This document shows positions 49,750 to 59,095 of a stretch of 64,000 nucleotides of DNA, piece by piece. The DNA lies in assembly GCA_902362705.1 (NCBI GenBank), contig CABIXK010000002.1, positions 1 through 64,000 of the forward strand, given 5' to 3'. The notes under the pieces were generated by a model. It did not search any database and was not told the origin of the DNA. It saw only the letters and a list, made by a program, of their open reading frames with translations. A program made the translations under genes and the position numbers. Each line of letters opens with the position of its first letter. Within the stretch, counting starts at the first letter, position 1. Source of the DNA: Rikenellaceae bacterium. Lineage in GTDB: Bacteria > Bacteroidota > Bacteroidia > Bacteroidales > Rikenellaceae.

Positions 49750-51777
49750 CTACCAGATGACGACGCGCTCCTGCTCGGGCATGAACATCGCCCCGTCGAC
49801 GATGCCGAACGCATCGTAGAACGACTGGAGGTTGCGCACCGTGGCATTGACGCGCCACTTGCCCAGCGAGTGGACGTCGAGCTTGGTCAGGCGGGCGATC
49901 TCCTCGTCGCGGATGTTCTGCCCCCAGAGCGTGGCGTAGGCCAGGTAGAAGCGCTGGTCGGCCGTGAAGCCGTCGATCGGGGCGGGCGTGCTGTCGCCCA
50001 GCGCGTTGTGGAGCGCCGTCCAGGCCACGCGCAGACCGCCCTGGTCGGCGATGTTCTCGCCCAGCGAGAGCGAGCCGTCGGCGTGCAGCGCCGGCTGGCC
50101 GTCGCGCGCGGGCAGCACCTCGATAGCGTCGAACTGCTTGACCAGAATGTCGGTCTTGGCCTTGAAAGCCTCCGAGTCGGCCTCGGTCCACCAGTTGTTC
50201 ATGTTGCCGTCCTTGTCGAACTGGCGGCCCTGGTCGTCGAAGCCGTGGGTCATCTCGTGGCCGATCACCACGCCGATGGCGCCGTAGTTGACCGCGTCGT
50301 CGGCATCGGGGTTGTAGAAGGGCGGCTGGAGAATGGCGGCCGGGAAGCAGATCTCGTTGGTCGTGGGGTTGTAGTAGGCGTTGACCGTCTGGGGCGACAT
50401 GTGCCACTCGGCCTTGTCGACCGGCTTGCCCAGCTCGGAGAGGTTGTCGGCCGTGTACCAGCGGTTCGCCTCGACGATGTTCTCCCAGTAGCTCTTCGAG
50501 GGGTCGATGCGGAGCGACGAGTAGTCCTTCCACGTGTCGGGGTAACCGATCTTGACGGTGAACGACGCCAGCTTCTCCTGAGCCCGGGCCTTCGTCTCAT
50601 CGGACATCCAGTCGAGGGCGGCGATGTGCTCGCCGAGCGCCGTCTGGAGGTTGGCCACCAGCGCCAGCATGCGCTCCTTGTCCTTGGCGGGGAAGTAGCG
50701 GGCCACGTACATCTCGCCCACGGCCTCCGAGAGGGTGCCGTTGGGCACGGCCATGGCACGCTTCCAGCGGGGACGCATCTCCTGCTGGCCGGCCATCGTG
50801 CGACCGAAGAGGTCGAACGACGCCTGCTGGAAATCGTCGCTCAGATACGACGTGGCGGCGTCGATGTAGTGCGCCGCGAGGTAGTAGCGCAGCTCGTCGA
50901 GGGGCAGCGTGCGGAGCAGCTCATTGGCGTTGTCGAGCGCCGAGGGGGTGGCGACGATGATGCGGTCGAAGTCGCCCAGGCCCAGCGCCTCGCGGTAGGA
51001 GGCCCAGTCGACGGCGTCGTAGCGGCGCTCGAAGTCGGCACGCGACATGGGATTGTACTGGGCCACGATGTTGCGCAGCTCGACATTGGACCACATCTTC
51101 TCGGCCAGCTTCGTCTCCACGGCCGTCGTCTTCTCGACGGCGGCGGCGACCTCCGCCTCCCCGAGGCCCGCGAGCGCGAAGATGCGGCCCAGGTAGGTCT
51201 TGTAGGCCTCGCGGATCGAGGCGTTCTCCTCATCGAGGTAGTAGTCGCGGTTGCCCATCAGAAGGCCCGACTGCGAGATGTAGAGGGCGTTGCGGTCGCT
51301 GTTCATCAGGTCGGCCTCGACGCCCACGCCGAAGAAGGGGTTGCAGACCGAGGCGTGGAGACCGCCGATGGCGCGGCCCAGCTCGCCGCGGTCGGCCACG
51401 GCGAGCAGCGCGCGCACACCCTCGGCGATGGGGGCGGCGCCCTCGGCGTTCAGACGCACCGAGTCGAGGCCCATCTTGTAGAGATCGGAGATCTTCTGCT
51501 CGACCGAGCCCGGCTCGGCCTGCATGTCGGCCATCTGCGCGAAGAGCTCGTTGATGCGGATCTCGTTGTTCTCGCGCAGCACGTCGAAAGAGCCGTAGCG
51601 CGAGAACTCGGGCTTGAGCGGGTTGCGGGCCTGCCAGCCGCCCGTGGCGTACTGGTAGAAGTCCTCGTTGGGGGCGACCGACAGATCGAAGTTGGCCGGG
51701 TCGATGGCCGGGGTCTTGGCGTTATGCTGGCAGGCTGCCATACAGATCACGGAGGCAAGGGTGAAAATGCGTTTCAT
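49750..51777 (-). CDS. M13-family zinc metallopeptidase lipoprotein (PepO-like)
   Basis: This 675-residue endopeptidase of the neprilysin family is a predicted lipoprotein (lipobox CMAAC, C16). The catalytic set is complete: HEMTH (507-511), E574 and D578 in ENIAD, and the substrate-binding NAYYN (466-470). It should cut short peptides in the periplasm or at the surface. The gene is monocistronic between terminators, upstream of rplY and downstream of pgk. Confidence 0.94.
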   Translation of the reverse strand: MKRIFTLASVICMAACQHNAKTPAIDPANFDLSVAPNEDFYQYATGGWQARNPLKPEFSRYGSFDVLRENNEIRINELFAQMADMQAEPGSVEQKISDLYKMGLDSVRLNAEGAAPIAEGVRALLAVADRGELGRAIGGLHASVCNPFFGVGVEADLMNSDRNALYISQSGLLMGNRDYYLDEENASIREAYKTYLGRIFALAGLGEAEVAAAVEKTTAVETKLAEKMWSNVELRNIVAQYNPMSRADFERRYDAVDWASYREALGLGDFDRIIVATPSALDNANELLRTLPLDELRYYLAAHYIDAATSYLSDDFQQASFDLFGRTMAGQQEMRPRWKRAMAVPNGTLSEAVGEMYVARYFPAKDKERMLALVANLQTALGEHIAALDWMSDETKARAQEKLASFTVKIGYPDTWKDYSSLRIDPSKSYWENIVEANRWYTADNLSELGKPVDKAEWHMSPQTVNAYYNPTTNEICFPAAILQPPFYNPDADDAVNYGAIGVVIGHEMTHGFDDQGRQFDKDGNMNNWWTEADSEAFKAKTDILVKQFDAIEVLPARDGQPALHADGSLSLGENIADQGGLRVAWTALHNALGDSTPAPIDGFTADQRFYLAYATLWGQNIRDEEIARLTKLDVHSLGKWRVNATVRNLQSFYDAFGIVDGAMFMPEQERVVIW

Positions 51778-51791
51778 GGGGTTTGTCGTTT

Positions 51792-51832
51792 AAAAGAAGA
51801 AGAGAGCCACCCGGCAGGCGGCTCTCTTCGGA
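51792..51832 (-). terminator. Terminator after pgk
   Basis: AAGAGAGCC (51800-51808) pairs with GGCTCTCTT (51820-51828), with a T-rich stretch after it on the minus strand. It lies between the pgk stop and the M13 gene start. Confidence 0.8.
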
Positions 51833-51838
51833 TGTCGG

Positions 51839-53098
51839 TTAGTCGCGGATGGCATCGACGCCGGGCAGGGTGCCGAACTCGATGTACTCGAGCAGCGCAC
51901 CGCCGCCCGTGGAGATGTAGGAGACCTGGTCGGCCAGGCCGAACTTGTTGACGCAGGCCACCGAGTCGCCGCCGCCGATGAGCGAGTAGGCGCCGTTCTT
52001 CGTGGCCTCGGCGATGGCGAGGGCCACCTCCTTCGAGCCCGTGGCGAACTTGTCGATCTCGAAGACGCCCACGGGACCGTTCCAGAGGATGGTCTTGCAG
52101 CCCAGGATGTGCTCGCGGAAGGCCTTCTTGCCCTCGTCGGCGATGTCGACGCCCTCCCACTCGTCGGGGATGTTGCCCACGGGAGCCGTCGAGGTGTTGG
52201 CCTCGGCCGAGAAGTCGTCGGCGATGAGCGCGTCGGGTGACATGACCAGCTGCACGCCCTTCTGCTTGGCCAGCTCGAGGATCTCCAGCGCTACGGGGAA
52301 CATCTCGGGCTCGCAGATCGACTTGCCGACCTTGCCGCCCTGCGCTGCGGCGAAGGTGTAGGTCATACCGCCGCCGATGATGATCGAATCGACCTTCTCG
52401 ATCAGGGCCTTGATGACGCCGATCTTCGACGAGACCTTCGAACCGCCGACGATGGCGCAGAAGGGATGGGCCGGAGCCTCCATGAGCGACGAGATGGCCT
52501 TGACCTCCTTCTCCATCAGGTAGCCGAACATCTTATCCTCGAAGTGCTTGGCGATCAGATAGGTAGAAGCGTGCTTGCGGTGCGCCGTACCGAAAGCGTC
52601 GTTGATGTAGCAGTCGGCATACGAGGCCAGCCTGGCGACGAACTCCTTCTGCGGACCCTCCTTCAGCGCCTTCTTGGCGGCGTCCTTCTCCTCCTTGGTG
52701 GCCTCCTCGGCCAGACCGCGGGGCTTGCCCTCCTCCTCGGCGTAGAAGCGCAGGTTCTCGAGCAGAACCACCTCGCCGGGCTTGATGTTCTTGCACATTT
52801 CGGCGGCCTTCTCGCCCATGCAGTCGCCGGCGAAGGCGACCTTCACGCCCAGGTTCTTCTCGATGGCGGGGATGATCTGCTCGAGCGAGTACTTGGGATC
52901 GGGGTTCTTCTTCGGACGGCCCATGTGCGACATCAGGACGACGGCGCCGCCCTCGGCCAGCACCTTCTTCACCGTCGGCATGGCGGCGCGGATACGGGTG
53001 TCGTCGGTTACCTGTCCCTCGGCGTTGACGGGCACGTTGAAGTCCACGCGGATGATCGCGCGCTTGCCTTTGAAATCGTAGTTGTCGATCGAAATCAT
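51839..53098 (-). CDS. pgk: Phosphoglycerate kinase
   Basis: This 419-residue glycolytic enzyme transfers phosphate from 1,3-bisphosphoglycerate to ADP. Diagnostic motifs are [34 protein letters not shown], the nucleotide-binding GPVGVFE and GGGDSVACV near the C-terminus. Length and order are typical. It is monocistronic with its own promoter and terminator. Confidence 0.97.
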   Translation of the reverse strand: MISIDNYDFKGKRAIIRVDFNVPVNAEGQVTDDTRIRAAMPTVKKVLAEGGAVVLMSHMGRPKKNPDPKYSLEQIIPAIEKNLGVKVAFAGDCMGEKAAEMCKNIKPGEVVLLENLRFYAEEEGKPRGLAEEATKEEKDAAKKALKEGPQKEFVARLASYADCYINDAFGTAHRKHASTYLIAKHFEDKMFGYLMEKEVKAISSLMEAPAHPFCAIVGGSKVSSKIGVIKALIEKVDSIIIGGGMTYTFAAAQGGKVGKSICEPEMFPVALEILELAKQKGVQLVMSPDALIADDFSAEANTSTAPVGNIPDEWEGVDIADEGKKAFREHILGCKTILWNGPVGVFEIDKFATGSKEVALAIAEATKNGAYSLIGGGDSVACVNKFGLADQVSYISTGGGALLEYIEFGTLPGVDAIRD

Positions 53099-53144
53099 AG
53101 CTTTTGGTTTTTGATTATGTCGTTGTGTTCGTTTCTATTGCCCG

Positions 53145-53152
53145 CAAATTTA
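53145..53152 (-). promoter_or_regulatory. -7 element TAAATTTG for pgk
   Basis: On the minus strand it matches TAnnTTTG, 46 nt before the pgk ATG, in a short AT-rich island. No clear -33 is seen. Confidence 0.6.
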
Positions 53153-53179
53153 CAAAATAATTCGACACACCGGCGCTCC

Positions 53180-53509
53180 GAGGGCGGAAAACGCACGCCG
53201 CGGGGGCGATTTCGCGGGCGGAGGGGCGGAACGGGAGGGAGGACCGGCCGGGACGAGGCGACGGTGGGGAAGCGGCGGGAAGGAGAGGGGGAGGGTTGCT
53301 GGGGCGGGCGACCCGGGGCAGGAGGAGGGTGCCGGCCGTGGCAGGAGGAGAGGAGGCGGGGAGAAGACGGGAGGCGCGGGGCGGGGAGGAGCAGCGGAAA
53401 GGACGGATGGGGAGGCGGCAGAGAGAGGAAGCGCGGGGCAGCGGGCAGACGAGGAGAGGGCGCGGAACCGGGGAACGGCGGGAGGACCGGGAGGGCCCGT
53501 GCCGAAGAC
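53180..53509. other. Purine- and G-rich gene-free region
   Basis: About 330 nt between pgk and the end of the long minus-strand operon are strongly purine-biased on the plus strand, with many GGGG and GGAGG runs. The plus-strand frames stay open but encode only Gly/Arg/Glu-rich sequence without homology, start context or RBS. Nothing else is recognised in it. Confidence 0.7.
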
Positions 53510-53866
53510 CTACAGCAGGCGGATGCGCGAGCTATCGGTCAGGCGCATGGAGGCGTAGTCGAGCCCCGAGAGGAGGACCCACACGCCGCCCGCATCGGGC
53601 CGGGGGAGAGCCGCCAGCAGCTCGGCGAGGGGCCGCTCGCGCCGGGCGCGCAGCCACTCGAAGGCGCCCCGCCAGTCGGACGGGAAGCCGGCGACGAGCA
53701 CCCCGGCATAGAACTCCGTGAAGGGCTCGCGGTCGGGGGTTTCGCAGCGGGCGCACGAAAGCAGCGACCCGTCGGCGGAGAGTTCGACCAGAGGGTCGCG
53801 GCTCAGGCGCCCGTCGCGCCAGAGCCAGTTAGAGGCTATCCGCCGCGGCGGCACGGAGGAACTCAT
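53510..53866 (-). CDS. Small protein resembling the ends of an amidohydrolase
   Basis: This 118-residue protein reads RRIASNWLWRDGRLSRDPLVELSADG near its start and EFYAGVLVAGF later. It resembles the composite beta domain that opens amidohydrolase-type enzymes, but the metal-binding HxH and the TIM barrel are missing. It ends with LLSGLDYASMRLTDSSRIRLL (in part). It overlaps the DUF4296 gene by 38 nt and is the last gene of the long operon. I cannot say whether it is a functional short family or a deletion product. Confidence 0.6.
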   Translation of the reverse strand: MSSSVPPRRIASNWLWRDGRLSRDPLVELSADGSLLSCARCETPDREPFTEFYAGVLVAGFPSDWRGAFEWLRARRERPLAELLAALPRPDAGGVWVLLSGLDYASMRLTDSSRIRLL

Positions 53867-54656
53867 CGGCGAAGATACGCACGTTCAACTGCAGCAGGTA
53901 GAGGCTGTCGACCGCCTGCGCGGCGGGCGGTATGCGGATCACCTCGATGTCGGAGAAGCGGATCGAGGGGCGCCGGGGCGGGGCGGTGAAGCGCAGCAGG
54001 TCGATGTGCAGCCGGCGGTGGGTCGAGTCGGCGTTGAAGGTGCGGCGGAAGCGCTCGGGGCGCCCCGGGCGAAGGGTCTGGTAGTAGACCGAGCTGCGGG
54101 CGCCGCGCTCGTTCTCGAGCCAGAACTCCGAGCGCATCGAGCGGCCGTTGGCGTCGAGCGAATCTATCTCGTAGCGGTAGGCGACGCGGTACTCGCCCGG
54201 CTCGACGTCGAAGACCAGGCGCGTGCGCGCCGTGTCGGCCGGCGACGAGACGCGGAGGAGCGAGTCGGCGAGCAGCGTGCGGGTGAAGGTGCGCTGCGCC
54301 ACGCGGTCGATCGTGTCGAGCACGGCCACCTCGCCCTCGTAGCGGAGTCCCTCCTCCTCGAGCAGGTCGATGGCCCGCTCGACCACATCCGAGAGACGGG
54401 CGCTCTTGCGGCGCGAGAAGGTGCCGATCGTGTGCTCGACGTCGGCGGCCGTGTAGCCGTAGCGGGCGAAGAGGGGTTCGTAGATGCGCAGCGAGTCGCG
54501 TCGCGCGCGCGCGTCGTTGGCGTAGGCGTTGGAGAGGTAGGCGTCGCGGAAGATCAGCGCCAGCTCGTCGTCGGGGATGACCGTCGGACGGTGGCACGAG
54601 GCGGCGGCGAGCGCCGCCAGAAGCCCTGCGGCGAGGATGCTCGGGATGCGTTTCAT
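53829..54656 (-). CDS. DUF4296-containing lipoprotein
   Basis: This 275-residue protein has a lipobox (LAAASC, C21). A DUF4296-like helical domain follows at about 22-115 (PTVIPDDELALIFRDAYLSNAYAN, in part), with a C-terminal beta-rich half of unknown kind. The function of DUF4296 is unknown. The start at 54656 gives the lipoprotein signal and overlaps the permease stop as ATGA. Confidence 0.8.
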   Translation of the reverse strand: MKRIPSILAAGLLAALAAASCHRPTVIPDDELALIFRDAYLSNAYANDARARRDSLRIYEPLFARYGYTAADVEHTIGTFSRRKSARLSDVVERAIDLLEEEGLRYEGEVAVLDTIDRVAQRTFTRTLLADSLLRVSSPADTARTRLVFDVEPGEYRVAYRYEIDSLDANGRSMRSEFWLENERGARSSVYYQTLRPGRPERFRRTFNADSTHRRLHIDLLRFTAPPRRPSIRFSDIEVIRIPPAAQAVDSLYLLQLNVRIFADEFLRAAAADSL

Positions 54657-55855
54657 CGGATGGCGTGCTTTTTCACCATGCTGCGCACGGTGAAGTGGGA
54701 CAGAACGAGGGCTACCGCCGCGAAGGCTGCGAGGACGGCCGCGAGGTCGCCCGGGCGGAACTCCACGGGGTAGCTGGAGGTGAGGAACGAGTCGGCGGGC
54801 AGCTCGATGAGGCCCAGGTGCTGCTGCGCGAGGCTGGCCCCCACGCCCAGCAGGGTGCCCAGGAGCGCCCCCCAGGCGCAGATCAGGAGCCCCTCCGCGC
54901 GGAAGACCGCCCGGACGAGCGCCGTGTCGGCCCCCAGTGCGCGGAGCGTCGCGATGTCGCGCCGCTTCTCGACGACGAGCATCACCAGCGCCCCGACCAC
55001 CGAGAACGAGGCGACGACGAGCACCAGCAGCCCGATGCAGAAGATGCCCCACTTCTCGTAGGTCATGATGCGGTAGAACGACGCGCGCAGCTCCGCGCGG
55101 GTGGCCACGCGGAAGCCGTCGCCCGCGGCGGCGGCCACGGCGCGCCTGGCGACCGCGGCGTCGGTGCCCGGGGCGAGGCGGAGGACCAGCGCCGAGGCCC
55201 GGCCCTCGCGGTCGAAGAGCTCCTGCGCCAGCGCCAGCGGGGCGAGCAGGTAGCGGCGCTCGGTGTCGAGGTCGAGCGAGAAGAAGCCCCCTGCGGCGAC
55301 CCGCTCGCGCGAGTAGTTGGCCACGGGCAGCAGCGACGAGAAGCCGCCGCGCCGCACGGCGTAGAGGTCGACCGGCTCGTCGGCGCGGCGGATGCCCAGC
55401 TGGCCGGCCAGCGCCGCGCCCAGGATGAGGCGGGGGTCGCCGTCGCGCCCCGCGCCCGAACCCCGGAGGGCGCCGTCGAGGGGCAGCACGTCGAAATAGG
55501 CGGCGTCGACCCCGCGCACGACGACTGCGGCCTGGCGCCCCTCGTGGTCGGCCAGCGCACTCTGCTCGAGCAGGAACGACAGCGCCTCGACGCCCGGCGT
55601 GCGGGCCACGGCCGCCGTGTCGAGCGACGCGCAGGCGAAGCTCTGCCCCTCGGCGGGGGTGATCGTCAGGTCGGCGTCGAAGGCCGAATACATCGACCGC
55701 ACGAGGCTCTCGAAGCCGTTGAAGACCGACAGCAGCACGATCATCGCCGCGACGGGCATGGCCACGGCCACGACGCTCACCCCCGAGATGAGGTTGACCA
55801 CCGACCGCGAGTCGGGCGAGAAGAGGTAGCGGCGGGCGACGAAACGGGCGAACAC
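54653..55855 (-). CDS. LolC/LolE-like FtsX ABC transporter permease
   Basis: This 400-residue inner-membrane protein opens FARFVARRYLFSPDSRS, the Bacteroidetes LolC/E-type start. The first helix is at about 22-48, a periplasmic domain at about 50-265, and a three-helix FtsX core at the end (KWGIFCIGLLVLVVASFSVV in part; EKRRDIATLRALGA coupling motif). It probably works with a LolD-type ATPase encoded elsewhere, in lipoprotein release. No ATG exists at the start; a GTG at 55853-55855 fits, 8 nt after the rbfA stop. Confidence 0.88.
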   Translation of the reverse strand: MFARFVARRYLFSPDSRSVVNLISGVSVVAVAMPVAAMIVLLSVFNGFESLVRSMYSAFDADLTITPAEGQSFACASLDTAAVARTPGVEALSFLLEQSALADHEGRQAAVVVRGVDAAYFDVLPLDGALRGSGAGRDGDPRLILGAALAGQLGIRRADEPVDLYAVRRGGFSSLLPVANYSRERVAAGGFFSLDLDTERRYLLAPLALAQELFDREGRASALVLRLAPGTDAAVARRAVAAAAGDGFRVATRAELRASFYRIMTYEKWGIFCIGLLVLVVASFSVVGALVMLVVEKRRDIATLRALGADTALVRAVFRAEGLLICAWGALLGTLLGVGASLAQQHLGLIELPADSFLTSSYPVEFRPGDLAAVLAAFAAVALVLSHFTVRSMVKKHAIR

Positions 55856-55863
55856 GGGGGCGG

Positions 55864-56202
55864 TTAATTGTTGAGCGCGCGGTCGATGCCCTCGATGTAT
55901 TCGAGCGAATCGTCGAGGAAGAACTGAAGCTCGGGGATGCTCTTGATCTGGTTGCGGATGCGCTGGCCCAGGGCCCGGCGGACGAACCAGTTGTTTTTCT
56001 CGAGCGCCCGCATCACCTCGGCGTTGCGGTCGAAGGGAAAGACGCTGACATAGATCTTGGCGTAGGCGAAGTCGGGCGAGACGCGCACCGAGGTGACCGT
56101 GACGAGCGAGCCTCCGACGATCGGGGCGCCCTCCTTCTGAAGGATCTCGGCCACGTCCTTGCGGATCTGCATGGCGATCTTCTGCTGACGGGTTGTTTCC
56201 AT
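55864..56202 (-). CDS. rbfA: Ribosome-binding factor A
   Basis: This 112-residue KH-like protein binds 30S precursors during 16S rRNA maturation. Family features are the N-terminal RQQKIAMQIRKDVAEIL helix, SVRVSPDFAYAKIYVSVF and the C-terminal RIRNQIKSIPELQFFLDDSLEYIEGID (in part). Length is typical. It sits between the outer-membrane protein and permease genes in the long operon. Confidence 0.95.
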   Translation of the reverse strand: METTRQQKIAMQIRKDVAEILQKEGAPIVGGSLVTVTSVRVSPDFAYAKIYVSVFPFDRNAEVMRALEKNNWFVRRALGQRIRNQIKSIPELQFFLDDSLEYIEGIDRALNN

Positions 56203-56208
56203 AGTAGT

Positions 56209-57030
56209 CTAATGCGAATGGGTATGGGTGAAGTCGTATTTGAATGTCTCCTGCCGCCGGGCGCGCCGGGGGCGCGGCTTCCACGTCTCGAAGCCCTCGC
56301 GGTTGAAGCGGAAGCTCAGACCGGCGCCGATCGAGAGGTTGTCGAGCGGCGAGCGCATGGGGGTGGCGTAGAAGGGGTTTTCGGGGCCGTCGAGGCCGTT
56401 GTCGGCGTAGCGGTTGCGGTTGCGCACGATGTCGGAGAGGCCGAAGCAGTAGCGCGCGCGGAAGTTGATCTCGAAGCGCCCCAGGAGGAACGCCACGCCG
56501 CCGCCCCCAGCCAGACCGTAGCCCCAGCGGTTGTCGCGCGCGAGCTTGAAGGGGTAGTCGCCGCGCCAGGCAGCATCGCCCCGCTCGCGCGCCGCCTCGT
56601 TCTCGTAGGTCGACGAGAGCTGGCAGGAGAAGGTGGCCGCCGCCTCGAGGTAGACCCTCACGCGGTTGCGCAGCATGTAGAAGTGGGGCTGCCAGACGAT
56701 GGGCAGCACCACCGAATTGATGCGCCGCGTATAATAGAGGTAGTCGGCCGGGTCGTCGACCTGCGCCGTGTTGGTGGCGAAGGAGAAGCCCTGCTGGAGG
56801 AACTCCAGGTCGACGCCGAAGCCGCCGATGAAGCGCTGGCGGCCGTAGTAGCGCCACGTGAGGCCGCCCGAGTAGGTGCCCCACAAGGCCCGCTTCTCGA
56901 CCGTGGGATCGAGGCGGCCGCTCGCCATGCCGTAGCCGGCGACGAAGCCCAGCGTGTGCTGCGCCGCGGCGCCCTGCCACGTGAGTAGGGCGGCCGTGGC
57001 CGCCAGGAGCGTTTTCAGGATCGTTCGCAT
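56209..57030 (-). CDS. Outer-membrane beta-barrel protein
   Basis: This 273-residue protein has a signal peptide (ending GAAAQ, about residue 24). Alternating aromatic/glycine strands (TLGFVAGYGMASG, GGLTWRYYGRQRFIGGFGVDLEFL in part, INFRARYCFGLSD) are typical of the PorT-like/OmpW-like eight-strand barrels of Bacteroidetes. It ends in a charged His-rich tail (FTHTHSH). The function is unknown. It follows the Ig-like lipoprotein gene by 4 nt, suggesting the two act together. Confidence 0.8.
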   Translation of the reverse strand: MRTILKTLLAATAALLTWQGAAAQHTLGFVAGYGMASGRLDPTVEKRALWGTYSGGLTWRYYGRQRFIGGFGVDLEFLQQGFSFATNTAQVDDPADYLYYTRRINSVVLPIVWQPHFYMLRNRVRVYLEAAATFSCQLSSTYENEAARERGDAAWRGDYPFKLARDNRWGYGLAGGGGVAFLLGRFEINFRARYCFGLSDIVRNRNRYADNGLDGPENPFYATPMRSPLDNLSIGAGLSFRFNREGFETWKPRPRRARRQETFKYDFTHTHSH

Positions 57031-57034
57031 CGCG

Positions 57035-59095
57035 TTATCTGAATCGGTTGAACATGTTGCCCGCGGAGTTCATCGAGTTGTCGATGCGGTCGCGGTCCTC
57101 GCGGTCGCGGCGGTCGCGGTCGCGACGCCCCTTGTCGCCCTCGCGGGCCCGCTTGGCCTCCTCGCGCCGCAGGCGCTGCGCCTCGCGCTCGTCGAGCAGC
57201 CGCGCAAGCGACTGCATGGTCACGGGGGCGAAGATGCGCCGCATGTCCATGGTGAACTCGACCTCCCAGTTGGCCTTGGCGGCGAAGGTGTCGACGCCCT
57301 CGTCGCTCACGTAGATCTCGGTGCGCTCGGGCTGGCGCCGCTCCACGAGCGAGCCCGTGTCCCAGCGGCCGTTGCCGTTGAGGTCCTCGATGGCGCGGAA
57401 GCGGATCTCGCCCGCCGGGACGTAGCGGAAGAGGACTTCGCCCGTCGTCACGTCGCGCCGCTCCTGCTTCACCGCGCCGCTGCCGTCGAGCAGCTGGATG
57501 ATGTAGCGGGCCCCGGGGTCGCGCCCCTCGACGCGGATGCGCACCGTGGCGAACTTCTCGGGGTCGGCGACCGTATAGCGGCCCACGATCGAGTCGTTGG
57601 AGTGCCCGGCGATGTCGGTGAGCGCCCCCGCCGGAACGGTCAGCGTGTACTGCCCGCCCAGGCGCCACGGCGCCCGGATGCGCCAGCGGCGCAGCTGCGC
57701 CGTGTCGCGCACCAGCCCCACCGGCAGGTCCTCGATCGAGCCGTCGTCGAGCGTGCGCGTGAGCAGCAGACGCGCCGAGTCGATCTCGCGCAGCGGGTAG
57801 TCGAACTCCACCGAGAGGCTCTCCTCGGGGTTGACCTCGCCCTGGAGCGGCAGGCGGAAGCCGAAGGGGTTGGGACGCGCGGGTTCGTGCCACTCCTCGC
57901 CCGCCTCCTCGGCCTTGCGGCGCTCGCGTTCGAGCTTCTCGCGCTCGCGCTCCTCCTCCTTCGACTCGATCTTACGCCAGGAGAGGGCCAGCGGCTCGGT
58001 GACGGGTTGCAGGCGGTTGAGCGTATCGTGCTTGTGGTAGGTGATGCGCCCGCGGATGGTGTCGGGGAGCTGCTCGGGGGGAAGGTCGAACCACAGCGCC
58101 ACCGTGTCGCGCCCGACGGTCTGGGGGTCGCGGATGACCCGCTCGGCAGGGATGCCGTCGAAGATGAGCTCCTCGATCCGCGGGTGCGCGGCGCCAAAGT
58201 AGAGGAGGGCCTTGTGCTGCAGGGGCCGCTCGCTGGCCGAGAGCAGCTGGCGGCGGAAGGCCCGGTCGGTGAACATGCGCAGGTAGAGCTGCGGCTCGGC
58301 CGAGACGTAGCGGCGCAGCGAGTCGTACCAGATGGCGAAGTCGGGCATGCGCGCGGGGTTGCAGGTGCTGTCGAGGAAGCCCACCTGGTCGACGCCCGGG
58401 TCGTAGAGCTGGTTGTCGTTCTTATCCTCGACGGCATAGACGCGGTAGTCGACGGGCTTGAGGTTCTGGGCGATGAAGATGCCGTTGGTCTCGGCGCGCG
58501 CGATGGCCGAGGGGCGATGCTTGAAGAGCGTCGAGTCGTAGCCCGGGCCCAGGGCCGTGGAGTCGGGCGGGAAGAACCAGATGAAGCTCTTCGACACCGA
58601 GTCGGAGCGGTAGCTGTCGGCCGTATAGCCCGAGAGGACCATCGAGTCGACGGTGGGGCCGGTCGAGAAGACGTAGCGCATGGAGTAGAGGGGGTTGCCC
58701 TCGTTGTTGTCGCGGATGGCGCTGCCGAAGTTGAGCGAGTAGGTGGTGTTCTCGTCGAGCGTGTCGCGCAGCTGGACGACGATGCCGCGGCCGCGCAGCG
58801 TCACCAGCGGCTTCTTGCGCATGGCCGGCGAGGTGAAGAACTCCTTCTGCTGGTCCTTGAGCTGCACGAACTCGTCGAACTCGATGTAGATCTTCCCGTG
58901 GCCCGCGGTGGGGCAATTGACCGAAAAGTTGTCGGGCGTGAGGCCGACGATCACCGGGGGCAGCGTGTCGCGCGGCCCGCCCGTGGGGGTCATCATGGTG
59001 GCGCAGCGGCTCAGGAAGGCCGGGACGAAGAGCAGCAGCACGGCCGCGCGCAGCAGCCGCGCGGGGGCGGTGCGAAGGGGGCTGGTCGTGCTCAT
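57035..59095 (-). CDS. Large lipoprotein with SbsA-type Ig-like domain
   Basis: This 686-residue protein is a predicted lipoprotein (signal ending FLSRCAT). After TPTGGPRDTLPP comes an Ig-like domain (about 45-140, PDNFSVNC, IYIEFDEFVQL). A long middle region of beta-type sequence with a charged segment (KEEEREREKLERERRKAEEAG, in part) follows, then a C-terminal domain with FRAIEDLNGNGRWDTG. Similar proteins occur widely in Bacteroidetes without known function. The last ~50 residues are Arg/Asp-rich low complexity. It overlaps the upstream gene as ATGA. Confidence 0.82.
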   Translation of the reverse strand: MSTTSPLRTAPARLLRAAVLLLFVPAFLSRCATMMTPTGGPRDTLPPVIVGLTPDNFSVNCPTAGHGKIYIEFDEFVQLKDQQKEFFTSPAMRKKPLVTLRGRGIVVQLRDTLDENTTYSLNFGSAIRDNNEGNPLYSMRYVFSTGPTVDSMVLSGYTADSYRSDSVSKSFIWFFPPDSTALGPGYDSTLFKHRPSAIARAETNGIFIAQNLKPVDYRVYAVEDKNDNQLYDPGVDQVGFLDSTCNPARMPDFAIWYDSLRRYVSAEPQLYLRMFTDRAFRRQLLSASERPLQHKALLYFGAAHPRIEELIFDGIPAERVIRDPQTVGRDTVALWFDLPPEQLPDTIRGRITYHKHDTLNRLQPVTEPLALSWRKIESKEEEREREKLERERRKAEEAGEEWHEPARPNPFGFRLPLQGEVNPEESLSVEFDYPLREIDSARLLLTRTLDDGSIEDLPVGLVRDTAQLRRWRIRAPWRLGGQYTLTVPAGALTDIAGHSNDSIVGRYTVADPEKFATVRIRVEGRDPGARYIIQLLDGSGAVKQERRDVTTGEVLFRYVPAGEIRFRAIEDLNGNGRWDTGSLVERRQPERTEIYVSDEGVDTFAAKANWEVEFTMDMRRIFAPVTMQSLARLLDEREAQRLRREEAKRAREGDKGRRDRDRRDREDRDRIDNSMNSAGNMFNRFR

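Noticed and set aside
53180..53989. Plus-strand Gly/Arg-rich ORF in the purine-rich tract
   Set aside because: It has simple-sequence composition with no start context and it runs antisense into real genes.
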